Source of the DNA: an uncultured Verrucomicrobiota bacterium
Lineage (GTDB): Bacteria > Verrucomicrobiota > Verrucomicrobiia > Limisphaerales > UBA9464
Assembly (NCBI GenBank): GCA_903916195.1
Contig: CAIWVP010000058.1
Location: forward strand, 1 to 56,792
Direction: 5' to 3'
Length of the DNA: 56,792 bases
The notes beneath the pieces were generated by a model, which searched no databases, was not told the DNA's origin, and saw only the letters and a program-made list of their open reading frames with translations. A program made the translations under genes and the position numbers. Numbering within the stretch: the first letter of the stretch is position 1; the number at the start of each line of letters is the position of its first letter. Below are positions 8,213 to 17,145 of this stretch, in pieces.

Positions 8213-9214
8213 ATGGCCACCATGCGTCCCCCCGTCCTCCGGCTCTCCTTGCTCTGCGGGCTCGTCGCATCGGCTTGGATCGCGGCCGGTTGCCGGACCC
8301 CGGCCGCGGGCGCCGGGACCCGGGGCGTCACCCTCACCGAGACCAACGACGTCGTGCGGGTCGAGCTCGACGGGAAGCTGTTCACCGAATACCGGTTCCG
8401 CGACGTCTCGCGTCCGTTCCTCTACCCGATCCTGGGGCCGAACGGCGAGCACATGACCCGCCGCTGGCCGCAGGAGAACGTTCCCGGCGAGGAGCAGGAC
8501 CATCCGCACCATCACGCGCTCTGGTGGGCCCATGGCGATGTGAACGGCGTGGATTTCTGGAGCGAGCAGAAGGATGCCGGCCGCACCGTCCACCAGTCCT
8601 TTGCCAAGATCGCTTCCGGCAAGGACTCCGGCGTGCTCACAAGCCGCAACCGCTGGGTCGCCAAGGACGGCAAGACCATCGCGTCGGATGAGCGCACGAT
8701 GACCTTCCACCGTCCGCGCGGCGGCGAACGCATCATGGATTTCTCGGTCACCGTCTTCGCCACCGACGGTGAACTGACGTTCGGCGACACCAAGGAAGGC
8801 ACCATGGCCATCCGCCTCGCCGAAACGATGCGCCTCGCCCAACCCGCCAAGAAGGCCGGCGAAGGCCGCATCCTCAACTCGGAAGGCATCCGCGACGGCG
8901 AGACCTGGGGCAAGCACGCAGCATGGTGCGACTACTCCGGTCCGGTCGGCGGACGGACCGTCGGTGTCGCCCTTTTCGACCATCCGTCGAACCCGCGATA
9001 TCCGACCACGTGGCACGTCCGCGATTACGGCTTGTTCGCCGCGAACCCTTTCGGGTTGCACGATTTCGAAAAGAAACCGAAAGGCGCCGGCGACCTCAAG
9101 GTCCCGGCGGGCGGACGAGTCACGTTCCGCTACCGGTTTGTTTTCCATGACGGAGACGCCGCCGCGGCCGATGTGGCCGGACGCCACGCCGAGTATCTGA
9201 AGACCGTGAGATGA
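8213..9214 (+). CDS. DUF6807 (PmoA-like) lipoprotein
   Basis: 333 residues from ATG 8213 (ATG 8222 also possible). A lipoprotein signal ends in IAAGC, so it is probably anchored outside the inner membrane. The body has the DUF6807 pattern: FLYPILGPNGEHMTR, then HPHHHALWWAHGDVNGVDFW, a His-rich motif typical of this family, and SNPRYPTTWHVRDYGLFAANPFG near the end. Despite the database label PmoA, the family is not methane monooxygenase; it is usually found beside Gfo/Idh/MocA oxidoreductases in sugar-catabolic loci, as here. Substrate unknown. Confidence 0.8.
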   Translation: MATMRPPVLRLSLLCGLVASAWIAAGCRTPAAGAGTRGVTLTETNDVVRVELDGKLFTEYRFRDVSRPFLYPILGPNGEHMTRRWPQENVPGEEQDHPHHHALWWAHGDVNGVDFWSEQKDAGRTVHQSFAKIASGKDSGVLTSRNRWVAKDGKTIASDERTMTFHRPRGGERIMDFSVTVFATDGELTFGDTKEGTMAIRLAETMRLAQPAKKAGEGRILNSEGIRDGETWGKHAAWCDYSGPVGGRTVGVALFDHPSNPRYPTTWHVRDYGLFAANPFGLHDFEKKPKGAGDLKVPAGGRVTFRYRFVFHDGDAAAADVAGRHAEYLKTVR

Positions 9215-9260
9215 CCGAGCGACCGGCACCGACCGGTCCGAGCCACACCACCTGAATCGT

Positions 9261-10721
9261 ATGAAGACCAACCGCCGATCGTTCCTCAAGTCGTCCGCGC
9301 TCGCCGCGACCGCCATCGCCCTGCCCGCCGCATCGTGGGCACGGGCCGCCGGCGCCAACGGCGACATCCGCGTCGCTGTCATCGGTTTCAACGGCCGCGG
9401 CAAAGACCACATCGAGGGCTTCCGCAAGCTCAAGGGCGTCCGTCTCGTCGCCCTGTGCGATGTCGACAAGAAGGTGCTCGCCGCGCAGGCGCAGAAGCTG
9501 AAGGACGAGGGCAACGAGGTGCAGACCTTCACCGACGTCCGCAAGCTGCTCGAGAGCGGCGAGATCGACGCGGTCTCCATCGCCACGCCGAACCATTGGC
9601 ACGCGCTCATGGCCATCTGGGCCTGCCAGCACGGCAAGGACGTCTACGTCGAGAAGCCCGTCTCGCACAACGTGTGGGAAGGCCGCCAGATCGTCCGCGC
9701 CGCGCGGCGCCACAACCGGATCGTGCAGACCGGCACCCAGAGCCGTTCGAACCCCGGGCTCCAGGAGGCAATCGCTTGGCTGCACAGCGGCGGCCTCGGC
9801 GAGGTGAAGCTCGCCCGAGGGTTGTGTTACAAGCCGCGCCAGAGCATCGGCAGGGCCGCCGGCCCGCAGCCCCTCCCTGATTCGGTCGACTACGACCTCT
9901 GGTGCGGTCCGTCGGCGAAGACCGAGCTGCTCCGCAAGAACCTCCACTACGATTGGCACTGGGTGTTCGAGACCGGCAACGGCGACGTCGGCAACCAGGG
10001 CATCCACCAGATGGACATCGCCCGCTGGGCGCTCCGGCAGAACGCGCTCAGCCCGCGGATCATCAGCGTCGGTGGCCGGCTCGGCTACCGCGACGACGGC
10101 AACACACCGAACACCCAGTTCGTGCTCCACGATTATCCGGATGCGCCGATGATCTTCGAGGTGCGCGGCCTGCCCCGCGGCAAAGAGTTCCAATCCGCGG
10201 CGCTCTGGTCGAAGAACATGCCCGACTACAAAGGTGCCAGCATCGGAGTGGTCGTCGATTGCGCCGGCGGCTCGATGGTCATCCCCAGCTACGACAGCGC
10301 GACCGCCTACGATGAGAAGGGCAACCTGATGCGCCAGTTCAAGGGCGGCGGCGACCACTACGCCAACTTCATCAAGGCCGTCCGCAGCCGGAACCGCGGC
10401 GAGCTCAACGCCGACATCGAGCAAGGCCACCTCAGCAGCGCTCTCTGCCATACCGGCAACATCAGCCACCGCCTCGGCCGGACCGACGACGTCGACGGCA
10501 TCCGCGACCACCTCGCCTTCAGCCCCGCCGCCAAAGAGACCTTCGACCGCATGGTCGGGCATCTTGCCGCGAACGGCGTCGACCTCGACCGCTCGCCGCT
10601 CACCCTCGGTGCCATGCTCGACATGGATCCGACGACCGAGCGTTTCATCGGGAACGACCGTGCGGACGCTCTCCTCCGCCGCGGATACCGTTACCCGTTC
10701 GTCGTGCCCGAGAAGGTGTGA
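9261..10721 (+). CDS. Tat-exported Gfo/Idh/MocA family oxidoreductase
   Basis: 486 residues. Twin-arginine signal (NRRSFLKSSALAATAIALPAASWARA), then an NAD(P)-binding Rossmann fold (IRVAVIGFNGRGKDHIEGF), the family motif EKPVSHNVWEGR near residue 130, and a C-terminal oxidoreductase domain with GNQGIHQMDIARWAL. Members oxidise or reduce sugars or related polyols; export through Tat with bound cofactor is typical of PVC members. The gene follows the DUF6807 gene by 46 bases, and its stop overlaps a possible GTG start of the next gene. Confidence 0.9.
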   Translation: MKTNRRSFLKSSALAATAIALPAASWARAAGANGDIRVAVIGFNGRGKDHIEGFRKLKGVRLVALCDVDKKVLAAQAQKLKDEGNEVQTFTDVRKLLESGEIDAVSIATPNHWHALMAIWACQHGKDVYVEKPVSHNVWEGRQIVRAARRHNRIVQTGTQSRSNPGLQEAIAWLHSGGLGEVKLARGLCYKPRQSIGRAAGPQPLPDSVDYDLWCGPSAKTELLRKNLHYDWHWVFETGNGDVGNQGIHQMDIARWALRQNALSPRIISVGGRLGYRDDGNTPNTQFVLHDYPDAPMIFEVRGLPRGKEFQSAALWSKNMPDYKGASIGVVVDCAGGSMVIPSYDSATAYDEKGNLMRQFKGGGDHYANFIKAVRSRNRGELNADIEQGHLSSALCHTGNISHRLGRTDDVDGIRDHLAFSPAAKETFDRMVGHLAANGVDLDRSPLTLGAMLDMDPTTERFIGNDRADALLRRGYRYPFVVPEKV

Positions 10722-10723
10722 GC

Positions 10724-12076
10724 ATGCGCCGGTCGACACCGCACGGCATCGGAGGGCAGGCCTTGCGCCTGCCCTTTTTCTCGCCCTCGGCGAAGGTCGT
10801 CCCATGGGTCGTGGCTCTCCTGCTCTGGCTCCTGGCCGATGTCGCGCAGGCCCACCCGTTCTTGCAGGACTCGTGGTGGGTCGTCGTCGAGACCAACCGC
10901 CTCGTGATGCGCGTGAGCGCCACGCTCCGCGAGATCGCCGTGGTCCAGAAGGTCCCGGTCCCCACGAACGGTCTCACCGATCTGGCCGCGATCCAGACGG
11001 CGCTGACCCACCACGGCGGCTACCTGCTCAAGTCGCTGAAACTAGAAGCCGACGGCGTGCCCCTTTCCGGCGAGGTCCTCGATTGGCAGCTCGTCGGCGA
11101 TGCCGGCGCGACGGAGCCCGCGGATTCGCCGCTCTACCTGGAGCGGACCCACGCCGCATTTGACCTCGAGTTCCGTTTCGGCGCCGCCGGACCTCCGCGT
11201 GAGATCACCTTCGGGCACGCCACGCTCAAGGAGCATCGCTACGCGCCGGGCGTGCCGTGGGACGTCACCTACGCGCTCACCGTGAAGGACGCCGGCCTCA
11301 AGGACATCGCGGCCGGGATCGTCCGGGTCGACCTTCCCTTCACGCTCGCGCTGAAGATGCCGACGAACGCGCCCTCGGCATCGGCGCCGACGCCGGCCTC
11401 GTCCGCGATGGCATCGACAACCGGACCGCCCGGCCTGCCGGTCCCGGCGATGAAACCCACCCGATCCGACGTGATGGCCGGATTCAAGGCCTCGGATCCA
11501 TCGGCCTCCTTCACCAGCTACCTGCGCCTCGGCATCCACCATATCCTCACCGGATACGACCACCTGCTGTTCCTCGCGGCGCTCGCGTTGGCAGCGGTGC
11601 GTCTGGCGGATTTCTTCAGGCTCATCGCGACGTTCACCCTGGCGCATTCGCTGACGGTGACGCTGTCCGCCTTGGGCTACGTCCGTCTGCCGCCTTGGTT
11701 CGTGGAGCCGTTCATCGCGGCGAGCATCGTGTTCGTCGCGGTGGAGAACCTGGTGTCGCCCCGACGTGCCGGAGCGCGATCGCGGTTGGCGCTGGCGTTC
11801 GGTTTCGGGCTGGTGCACGGGCTCGGGTTCGCCGGCGGCCTGGTGGATGCCATCGGCGGCACCGGCGGCGCGTCCCTCGCGATGGCCATCCTCGCCTTCT
11901 GCCTCGGCGTGGAGCTGGGCCACCTGATGGTCGGCCTGCCCTTTTGGTGCGCCGTCCGGGCGAACCGCGCCGAGTTCGGCGAACGATCGGCCGCCCGCGT
12001 CCACCGCGCCGGATCGGTCGCGATCGCCGCGGGCGGGATCTACTTCCTCGTGGCCGCGCTCCGGCAGTACCTCTGA
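10724..12076 (+). CDS. HupE/UreJ-like membrane protein
   Basis: About 450 residues; start ATG 10724 (GTG 10718 overlaps the previous stop). Signal peptide ending QAHPF, an extracytoplasmic domain to about residue 235, a low-complexity Ala/Pro/Ser linker, then a six-to-seven helix C-terminal domain starting GIHHILTGYDHLLFLAAL. The IxTGxDHLLFL motif and later FGFGLVHGLGFAGGL are hallmarks of the HupE/UreJ_2 family, proposed metal (Ni/Co/Cu) transporters. No hydrogenase or urease genes are nearby. The long N-terminal domain is common in the UreJ_2 subgroup. Confidence 0.85.
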   Translation: MRRSTPHGIGGQALRLPFFSPSAKVVPWVVALLLWLLADVAQAHPFLQDSWWVVVETNRLVMRVSATLREIAVVQKVPVPTNGLTDLAAIQTALTHHGGYLLKSLKLEADGVPLSGEVLDWQLVGDAGATEPADSPLYLERTHAAFDLEFRFGAAGPPREITFGHATLKEHRYAPGVPWDVTYALTVKDAGLKDIAAGIVRVDLPFTLALKMPTNAPSASAPTPASSAMASTTGPPGLPVPAMKPTRSDVMAGFKASDPSASFTSYLRLGIHHILTGYDHLLFLAALALAAVRLADFFRLIATFTLAHSLTVTLSALGYVRLPPWFVEPFIAASIVFVAVENLVSPRRAGARSRLALAFGFGLVHGLGFAGGLVDAIGGTGGASLAMAILAFCLGVELGHLMVGLPFWCAVRANRAEFGERSAARVHRAGSVAIAAGGIYFLVAALRQYL

Positions 12077-12106
12077 TCCAGCGCGCTCGAAGCGCCGTCC
12101 CACGGC

Positions 12107-13156
12107 TCAGGCCGGCTCCTGCTGCGAGATGCAGTGGAAGGATCCGAGACCCCAGATCAGTTCGGTCGAATCGACCCCGACGACGCGTCGGTCCGGGAAC
12201 TCGCGCTGCAGGATCTCCAGCGCCGCCGCGTCCCTCGGATCGCGGTACGTCGGCACCAGCACGATGCCGTTCGCGATGTAGAAGTTGGCGTAGCTCGCCG
12301 GCAGACGCTGGCCGTCGTGCTCCATGCGGCCCGGCATCGGCAAGGTCACCACCCGCAACAGTTGCCCGTCCTGGTCCCGCATCGTCCGCAGCCGCTCGAG
12401 GTTCTCCTTCAACGGCGCGTGGTTCTCGTCCTGCGGATCCTCCTCGACCACCGTGACCACCGTCGTCGGGTCCACGAAACGCGTGAGGTCGTCGACATGG
12501 CCATCCGTGTCGTCGCCGACGATGCCGTCGCCGAGCCAGAGGATGTTCGTCACTCCGAGGTGGTCCCGAAGAGATTGCTCGATCTGGGCCTTGGTCAGAT
12601 GCGGGTTCCGGTTCGGGTTGAGCAAGCAGGCTTCGGTCGTCAGCAACGTGCCGCGGCCGTTCACTTCCAGCGATCCGCCTTCCATCACGATGCCCGGAGA
12701 GAACAGCGGCAGCCCGCGCAGCTTCGCCACGTGCTGCGGCACCGCGTCGTCGAGGTCGAACGGCGGATATTTCCCGCCCCAAGCGTTGTAGCCCCAGTCG
12801 ACGACCGCCCGTTCCCGCCGTCCGTCCTGCTCCCGCACCACGAAGATCGGACCATGGTCGCGGCACCACGGCTCGTAGCTCGGGAAGTGGTGGAAGCGGA
12901 CGCGCGCCAGCGGCACGCCCAGTCCGGTCAACAGCCCGCGCACCCAGGCCTCCATCTCGGCGTGCCAGACGTTGATATGGACGTCCTCGACGGTGACGAG
13001 GTGCTTGATCAGCTCGGCGTAGACCGGCGGGACCGTGTCGTACTTGCCTGGGAAGCTGATGCCTTCCGGGCGGGGCCAGCTGAACCAGGTGCCGGCGTGC
13101 GGCTCCCATTCGGCGGGCATGCGATAACCGAGCGAGGCGGGGGTGGCGTTGTTCAT
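12107..13156 (-). CDS. agmatine deiminase / peptidyl-arginine deiminase family
   Basis: 349 residues from ATG at 13156. N-terminal MPAEWEPHAGTWFSWP, YEPWCRDHGPIFV, GGSLEVNGRGTLL, LGDGIVGDDTDGHVDDLTRF and the C-terminal catalytic cysteine in GSFHCISQQEPA match the guanidino-group modifying amidinotransferase fold, with the GxDTDGHxDD substrate loop. Likely reaction: agmatine to N-carbamoylputrescine plus ammonia, a step of putrescine synthesis. The gene is convergent with the HupE-like gene (30 bases apart, no clear terminator) and divergent from the HAD gene. Confidence 0.9.
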   Translation of the reverse strand: MNNATPASLGYRMPAEWEPHAGTWFSWPRPEGISFPGKYDTVPPVYAELIKHLVTVEDVHINVWHAEMEAWVRGLLTGLGVPLARVRFHHFPSYEPWCRDHGPIFVVREQDGRRERAVVDWGYNAWGGKYPPFDLDDAVPQHVAKLRGLPLFSPGIVMEGGSLEVNGRGTLLTTEACLLNPNRNPHLTKAQIEQSLRDHLGVTNILWLGDGIVGDDTDGHVDDLTRFVDPTTVVTVVEEDPQDENHAPLKENLERLRTMRDQDGQLLRVVTLPMPGRMEHDGQRLPASYANFYIANGIVLVPTYRDPRDAAALEILQREFPDRRVVGVDSTELIWGLGSFHCISQQEPA

Positions 13157-13267
13157 GCGACTGGTCGCGGAGTGAAGCGGAACCCAAGCGGGAATCAACG
13201 GGCGAGTGCGATCACGGGATCGTTGCTTGCCTCCGGCCCCCGGATCGCCGCCAATCGGTGGCTTCCG

Positions 13268-13909
13268 ATGCGACCTTATTCGGCAGTCATCTTCGACATG
13301 GACGGCGTCATCGTGGACAGCGAGCCGCGCCACGAGCAGGCGTTCCTCGACGTCTTCCGCGATCTCGGCCGCGGCGACACCCACGGGATCCACTTCCCCG
13401 ACTACTACGGCCGGTCGGACCAGGCGGTGTGGATCGATTTCGTGGCGCGCCACCAGCCGGAACAAACCCTCGAAGAACTGACCCTCCGGAAGAAGGATCG
13501 CTTCCTTCAGTTGATCCGCGAGGCCCGACCGATCTTCCCGGGGATCCCCGAACTGGTGGCGAAGCTCGCGGCTTCGACCCGCCTCGCCGTCGCCTCGGGA
13601 TCGTCCCATGAGGTCATCGAGGTGGTGCTCGGGATGCGCGGCCTGAAGGCCCATTTCCCGGTGGTGGTGAGCTCGCAGGACGTTCTGCGCGGCAAGCCGG
13701 CGCCGGATGTCTTTCTCCGCGCCGCGGAACGGCTCGGGGTCGCGCCGGAAGGATGCGTGGTGATCGAGGATGCCGCCGCCGGCGTCGCCGCGGCCCGGGC
13801 GGCCGGGATGCGCGTCATCGGCATCACCAACTCGCTCCCGGCCGAGAAGCTGGCCGACGCCCACGCGGTGGTCTCCGGCTACGCCGAGATCGAGCGCCTG
13901 CTGCTCTAG
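13268..13909 (+). CDS. HAD-superfamily phosphatase (beta-phosphoglucomutase/phosphoglycolate phosphatase-like)
   Basis: 213 residues. All HAD motifs are visible: IFDMDGVIVDSEP (nucleophile and acid/base Asp), VASGSS (motif II), GKPAPDVFL (motif III Lys), VIEDAAAGVAAARAAGM (motif IV). The helical cap lies between residues about 18 and 85. Such proteins dephosphorylate small sugar phosphates or isomerise them; substrate cannot be told from sequence. Start ATG 13268 gives the normal HAD N-terminus directly before motif I. Confidence 0.9.
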   Translation: MRPYSAVIFDMDGVIVDSEPRHEQAFLDVFRDLGRGDTHGIHFPDYYGRSDQAVWIDFVARHQPEQTLEELTLRKKDRFLQLIREARPIFPGIPELVAKLAASTRLAVASGSSHEVIEVVLGMRGLKAHFPVVVSSQDVLRGKPAPDVFLRAAERLGVAPEGCVVIEDAAAGVAAARAAGMRVIGITNSLPAEKLADAHAVVSGYAEIERLLL

Positions 13910-13984
13910 CCCCCAAGGATCGTCCGGGCACAATTCCGTTTCTTGCCGGGAGGTGGCGTCGACTTTGCAAGCCGGAGGCTTGGC

Positions 13985-14167
13985 AGCCATTAGCCGGGGG
14001 GTGAGCGACAGCGACACCCCCGGTGACAAGCGAGGGGACAAGCATCCTACAAGGGGTGCCAGACCACGACCCGGTTGACGGATCTGCGACCCCTGCCGGG
14101 GGCGAGCCGCTGGCCCACAGTATCCGGGGGTGTCGTCGCTGCGCTCCTCACCCCCCGGCTAATGGCT
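13985..14167. repeat. 183-bp inverted-repeat element, MITE-like
   Basis: Left arm 13985-14023 begins AGCCATTAGCCGGGGGGTGA and ends GACACCCCCGG. The right arm, 14124-14167, is its reverse complement apart from small indels in the middle (GCGACAGCGA versus GGAGCGCAGCGACGA). The roughly 100-base centre contains no gene. It occupies the 417-base gap between the HAD and DsbA-like genes; the remaining flanks show nothing recognisable. The structure suggests a non-autonomous mobile element or REP-like unit; no transposase is present in the window. Confidence 0.85.
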
Positions 14168-14326
14168 GACATCGCTCCGTGATGTTCTTGGCGGATCGAT
14201 AGGCTGCAGGAAACTGAGCCGCGCCAGGACCGCCCCCCGGACCCGATTGTCCCCGGCCTATCCAAGTCCGATGCCGATGTGCATCGTCGGGACGCCGCCG
14301 GCGCACCTCTTGAAGATCACCGCGAT

Positions 14327-14977
14327 ATGAAGATCACCTACTACCTCGAAGTCGTCTCGTCCTGGTGCCACTGGGCCGATCCGATGTGGGCCGGACTCCG
14401 CGAACGCTACGCCGACCGGGTCGAGTTCCGTTGGAAGCTCGCGCTCATGGATGCCTCCGGGCTGCCGACCTCCGTGGAGCAGATCGAATGGTTCTACCGC
14501 CGCAGCGGGCTGATGGTGCGGTCGCCGTACATGCTGAGCCCGGGATGGTTCGAGCCGGGGCTCGCGGAATATCTCGCCCCGAATCTCGTCGCCGAGGCCG
14601 CCAAGGACTTCGGCGTGGAGGACGACCGGGCGCGCCTCGCCATCACCCACGCTGCGCTGCGCGAAGGTCGCAAGGTCGGCCGCTGGGAGGTCTCTGCCGA
14701 GGTCGCGGCGCTCGCCACCGGCCTCGACGCCGCCGCGCTGCTCGCCCGGGCCCGGTCCCCGGAGGTCGAGGCGCGGGCGCGGGCGGCGACGGCGGAGTTC
14801 CATGCGCTCCAGGTCTCGCAGCGGCCGACGTTCGTCATCGAGAGCGCCATCGGCGACAAAGCCGTGTTCTCCGGGCTCGCCGCGGCCGAGCCGCTGATCG
14901 CGACCATCGAGGCGATGTCCCGCGATGAAGCCGGCTACGCCGCGCACAAGGCGCATTTCGGCGGACCGCCCGCCTGA
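14327..14977 (+). CDS. DsbA-family thioredoxin-fold protein
   Basis: 216 residues. N-terminus KITYYLEVVSSWCHWADPMW is the first beta strand and active-site loop of DsbA-like/HCCA-isomerase-like proteins, but only one Cys is present (WCHW in place of CxxC), so it is unlikely to be a dithiol oxidase. A helical insertion follows, then QRPTFVIES, the cis-Pro region, and AAEPLIATIE. Members include 2-hydroxychromene-2-carboxylate isomerases and FrnE-like proteins. No signal peptide; cytoplasmic. Start ATG 14327; a longer frame begins upstream but lacks similarity. Confidence 0.8.
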   Translation: MKITYYLEVVSSWCHWADPMWAGLRERYADRVEFRWKLALMDASGLPTSVEQIEWFYRRSGLMVRSPYMLSPGWFEPGLAEYLAPNLVAEAAKDFGVEDDRARLAITHAALREGRKVGRWEVSAEVAALATGLDAAALLARARSPEVEARARAATAEFHALQVSQRPTFVIESAIGDKAVFSGLAAAEPLIATIEAMSRDEAGYAAHKAHFGGPPA

Positions 14978-15281
14978 TCCACGGCAGCAACGCCCCGGGC
15001 GGCGACGGATGCGGACGCAGCGGAGCCGTTCGCCGGGCTCTGCCAGCGGCGGAGGTTGCGGCTGCAGTGAGGATGGGATGAGGGGTTGAGTTCATGTCCA
15101 TCCATCAGCACGGGTGCTTGTACGCACCGCGCCGCACCACGCGACACTTCACGGCCTCCGACTGGCGTAGCGACGCGGTGGGCAAACATCGCGTCCCGCG
15201 CGCCGTGTCCCAGAGCTTGCGCCATCCGAAAAAATGACCGGGACGTGTCCTCGTCATGGGAGTAAGATGCAGGGCACAGCC
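14978..15281. other. 304-base gap without a recognisable gene
   Basis: No gene, tRNA or convincing promoter was seen. The sequence becomes less GC-rich towards the esterase gene. Confidence 0.4.
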
Positions 15282-16199
15282 ATGAGTGTGAAAAAACAAT
15301 TCGTTGCCATCCTATCACTGTTGGCCGGCGTCGGCACGATGCTCGCCGTCGATGTGTCACAACAACGGGAACGAACGTATCCGGATGTCTCCTATGGACC
15401 GAACCTGCGCAACGTCCTCGACTTCTGGAAGGCCGATGGCGTTGGACCGCGCCCCCTGCTGGTCTATATCCATGGAGGCGGCTGGATCACAGGGGACAAG
15501 GGGCAGAAGATGCCCTCATTCCAGTCGTTTCTTGACCAGGGAATCTCCTGTGCGGCCATCAACTACCGACTGGCTCCGGAGCATCCGCTGCCCGCCCCGG
15601 TCCACGATGCGGCACGGGCGATCCAGTTCCTTCGTACCAAAGCCGCCGATTGGAACATCGATGCAAAGCACATCGCGTTGACGGGGCCCAGCGCGGGGGC
15701 TTGCACATCGATGTGGCTCTTGCTGCATGACGACCTCGCCGACCCCAAGGCGGCGGACCCCGTGCTGCGTCGATCGTCCCGCGTCTGCGCAGCCGCGGTG
15801 ATGGTGGGACAGACATCGATCGACCCCAAGGTCATCGAGGGCTGGCTCGGCCCGAACGTCCTCAAGCATCCGATGATCTGCATGGCGGTCGGCGAATCCA
15901 CCTTCGAAGGCGTCCTCACGAATCACGACAAGCACCGGGACCTCTACGTGGAATTCTCACCGATCAATCATCTCGATTCCTTCGACCCCCCCTTGTTCAT
16001 GACCTGTAGCGCCGAGATGGATCTCCCCTCAAGGGACGCCGGCCACGGAATCCATCACCCGATCTTCGGTGTGAAACTCAAGGAGCGATCGGATAGGGTC
16101 GGACACGAGTGCCATCTGCTGGTTCCAGGATTTTCCAAGTCAGAGCGCTACTCCGACGCGGACGCCTTTCTGGTGGCCAAGTTGCTGTCCAAGCAATGA
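15282..16199 (+). CDS. secreted alpha/beta-hydrolase, esterase/lipase family
   Basis: 305 residues from ATG 15282 (MSVKKQFVAILSLLAGVGTMLAVDV, a plausible signal peptide). The oxyanion motif HGGGW is near residue 67, and the nucleophile elbow is GPSAGAC (Ser) near residue 135. RLAPEHPLPAPVHDAARAIQFL is typical of the hormone-sensitive lipase/BD-FAE group. The acid and His are probably in the last 80 residues (SAEMDLPS, GHECH). It probably cleaves acyl or acetyl esters outside the cytoplasm. Third codon positions look less GC-saturated than in neighbours, and the gene stands alone, so horizontal origin is possible. Confidence 0.85.
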   Translation: MSVKKQFVAILSLLAGVGTMLAVDVSQQRERTYPDVSYGPNLRNVLDFWKADGVGPRPLLVYIHGGGWITGDKGQKMPSFQSFLDQGISCAAINYRLAPEHPLPAPVHDAARAIQFLRTKAADWNIDAKHIALTGPSAGACTSMWLLLHDDLADPKAADPVLRRSSRVCAAAVMVGQTSIDPKVIEGWLGPNVLKHPMICMAVGESTFEGVLTNHDKHRDLYVEFSPINHLDSFDPPLFMTCSAEMDLPSRDAGHGIHHPIFGVKLKERSDRVGHECHLLVPGFSKSERYSDADAFLVAKLLSKQ

Positions 16200-16287
16200 T
16201 GAGACGGTCACGTCCAAGTCACCCTCCGGCAGAACTCCGATGGGCGAACAGGTTGGCTTCGCCGCGACGTTCGCCTACTCATCGCGC

Positions 16288-17145
16288 ATGACCATCATCA
16301 CCGATCCGCGCTGCACCGGTTATCGCGGCGTGGGCCATCCAGAGAAGCCGGCGCGCGTCAGCCGCACCGCGGAGCTGCTCCGCTCGCAGAAGAGCCTCGC
16401 GCTCCGATGGGCCGAGCCGGCGCCGGTCACGGATGCGCAGCTGTTGCGCGCCCATTCCCGGTCGCATCTCGACCGCCTCGCGACGCCGCAGGATTTCGAC
16501 GGGGACACCCTGTATTTCCCCGACATCGGCGACCACGCGCGGCGCGGCGTCGGCGGCGCTTTGAAGGCGTTGGAGCTCGCCCGCGCCGGCGAACCGTCGT
16601 TCAGCCTGCTGCGCCCGCCGGGCCACCACGCGACGCGCGAACACCCGATGGGCTTCTGCTATCTCGGCTCGATGGCGGTCGCGGCGCTGGAGGCGAAGGC
16701 GCAGGGCCTGCGCGTCGCCGTGTTCGATTTCGACGTCCACCACGGCAACGGCACCGAGGACATCCTCCGGGGCGCGGACGGCGTGGCCTTCGCTTCTGTG
16801 CACCAATCGCCCTGCTATCCAGGCACGGGCACGGTCGATGTCGAGCCGAACTGCTTCAACTTCCCCGTGCCGCCCGGGACCTCGCGCGAAGCGTGGCGCG
16901 AGATCTTCAGCCGCGCGTTGGCACGCTTGGCGGCCACGGGACCGCAGGTGCTCGGCGTCTCGGCCGGCTTCGATGCCTATGTGAAGGACCCGCTGGCGAA
17001 CGGCACGCTGGAGCGCGAGGATTTCTTCTGGCTCGGTCAACAGATACAGGCGCTCGGGGTGCCGACTTTCAGCATCCTGGAGGGCGGTTACTCGCTCGAC
17101 CTGCCCGACCTGGTGCTGAACTACCTGCTCGGGCTCGTCGGATGA
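16288..17145 (+). CDS. histone deacetylase-like amidohydrolase
   Basis: 285 residues. HPEKPARV near the start, RPPGHHAT (catalytic His pair), VFDFDVHHGNGTEDIL (zinc-binding Asp/His), SAGFDAYVKDPL and LEGGYSLDLP (catalytic Tyr) together give the arginase/deacetylase fold with every active-site residue of zinc-dependent deacetylases. In bacteria such proteins act on acetylated polyamines, acetoin-related or protein substrates. Start ATG 16288 places the first motif properly. Possible relation to polyamines is suggested only loosely by the agmatine deiminase gene 3 kb away. Confidence 0.9.
   Translation: MTIITDPRCTGYRGVGHPEKPARVSRTAELLRSQKSLALRWAEPAPVTDAQLLRAHSRSHLDRLATPQDFDGDTLYFPDIGDHARRGVGGALKALELARAGEPSFSLLRPPGHHATREHPMGFCYLGSMAVAALEAKAQGLRVAVFDFDVHHGNGTEDILRGADGVAFASVHQSPCYPGTGTVDVEPNCFNFPVPPGTSREAWREIFSRALARLAATGPQVLGVSAGFDAYVKDPLANGTLEREDFFWLGQQIQALGVPTFSILEGGYSLDLPDLVLNYLLGLVG

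Noticed and set aside
10724-12076. Nickel/hydrogenase maturation locus
   Set aside because: HupE/UreJ-like protein is present, but no hydrogenase, urease or nickel-responsive genes are nearby.
13985-14167. CRISPR-like repeat
   Set aside because: Only two arms, in inverted orientation, with no spacers; this is an inverted-repeat element.
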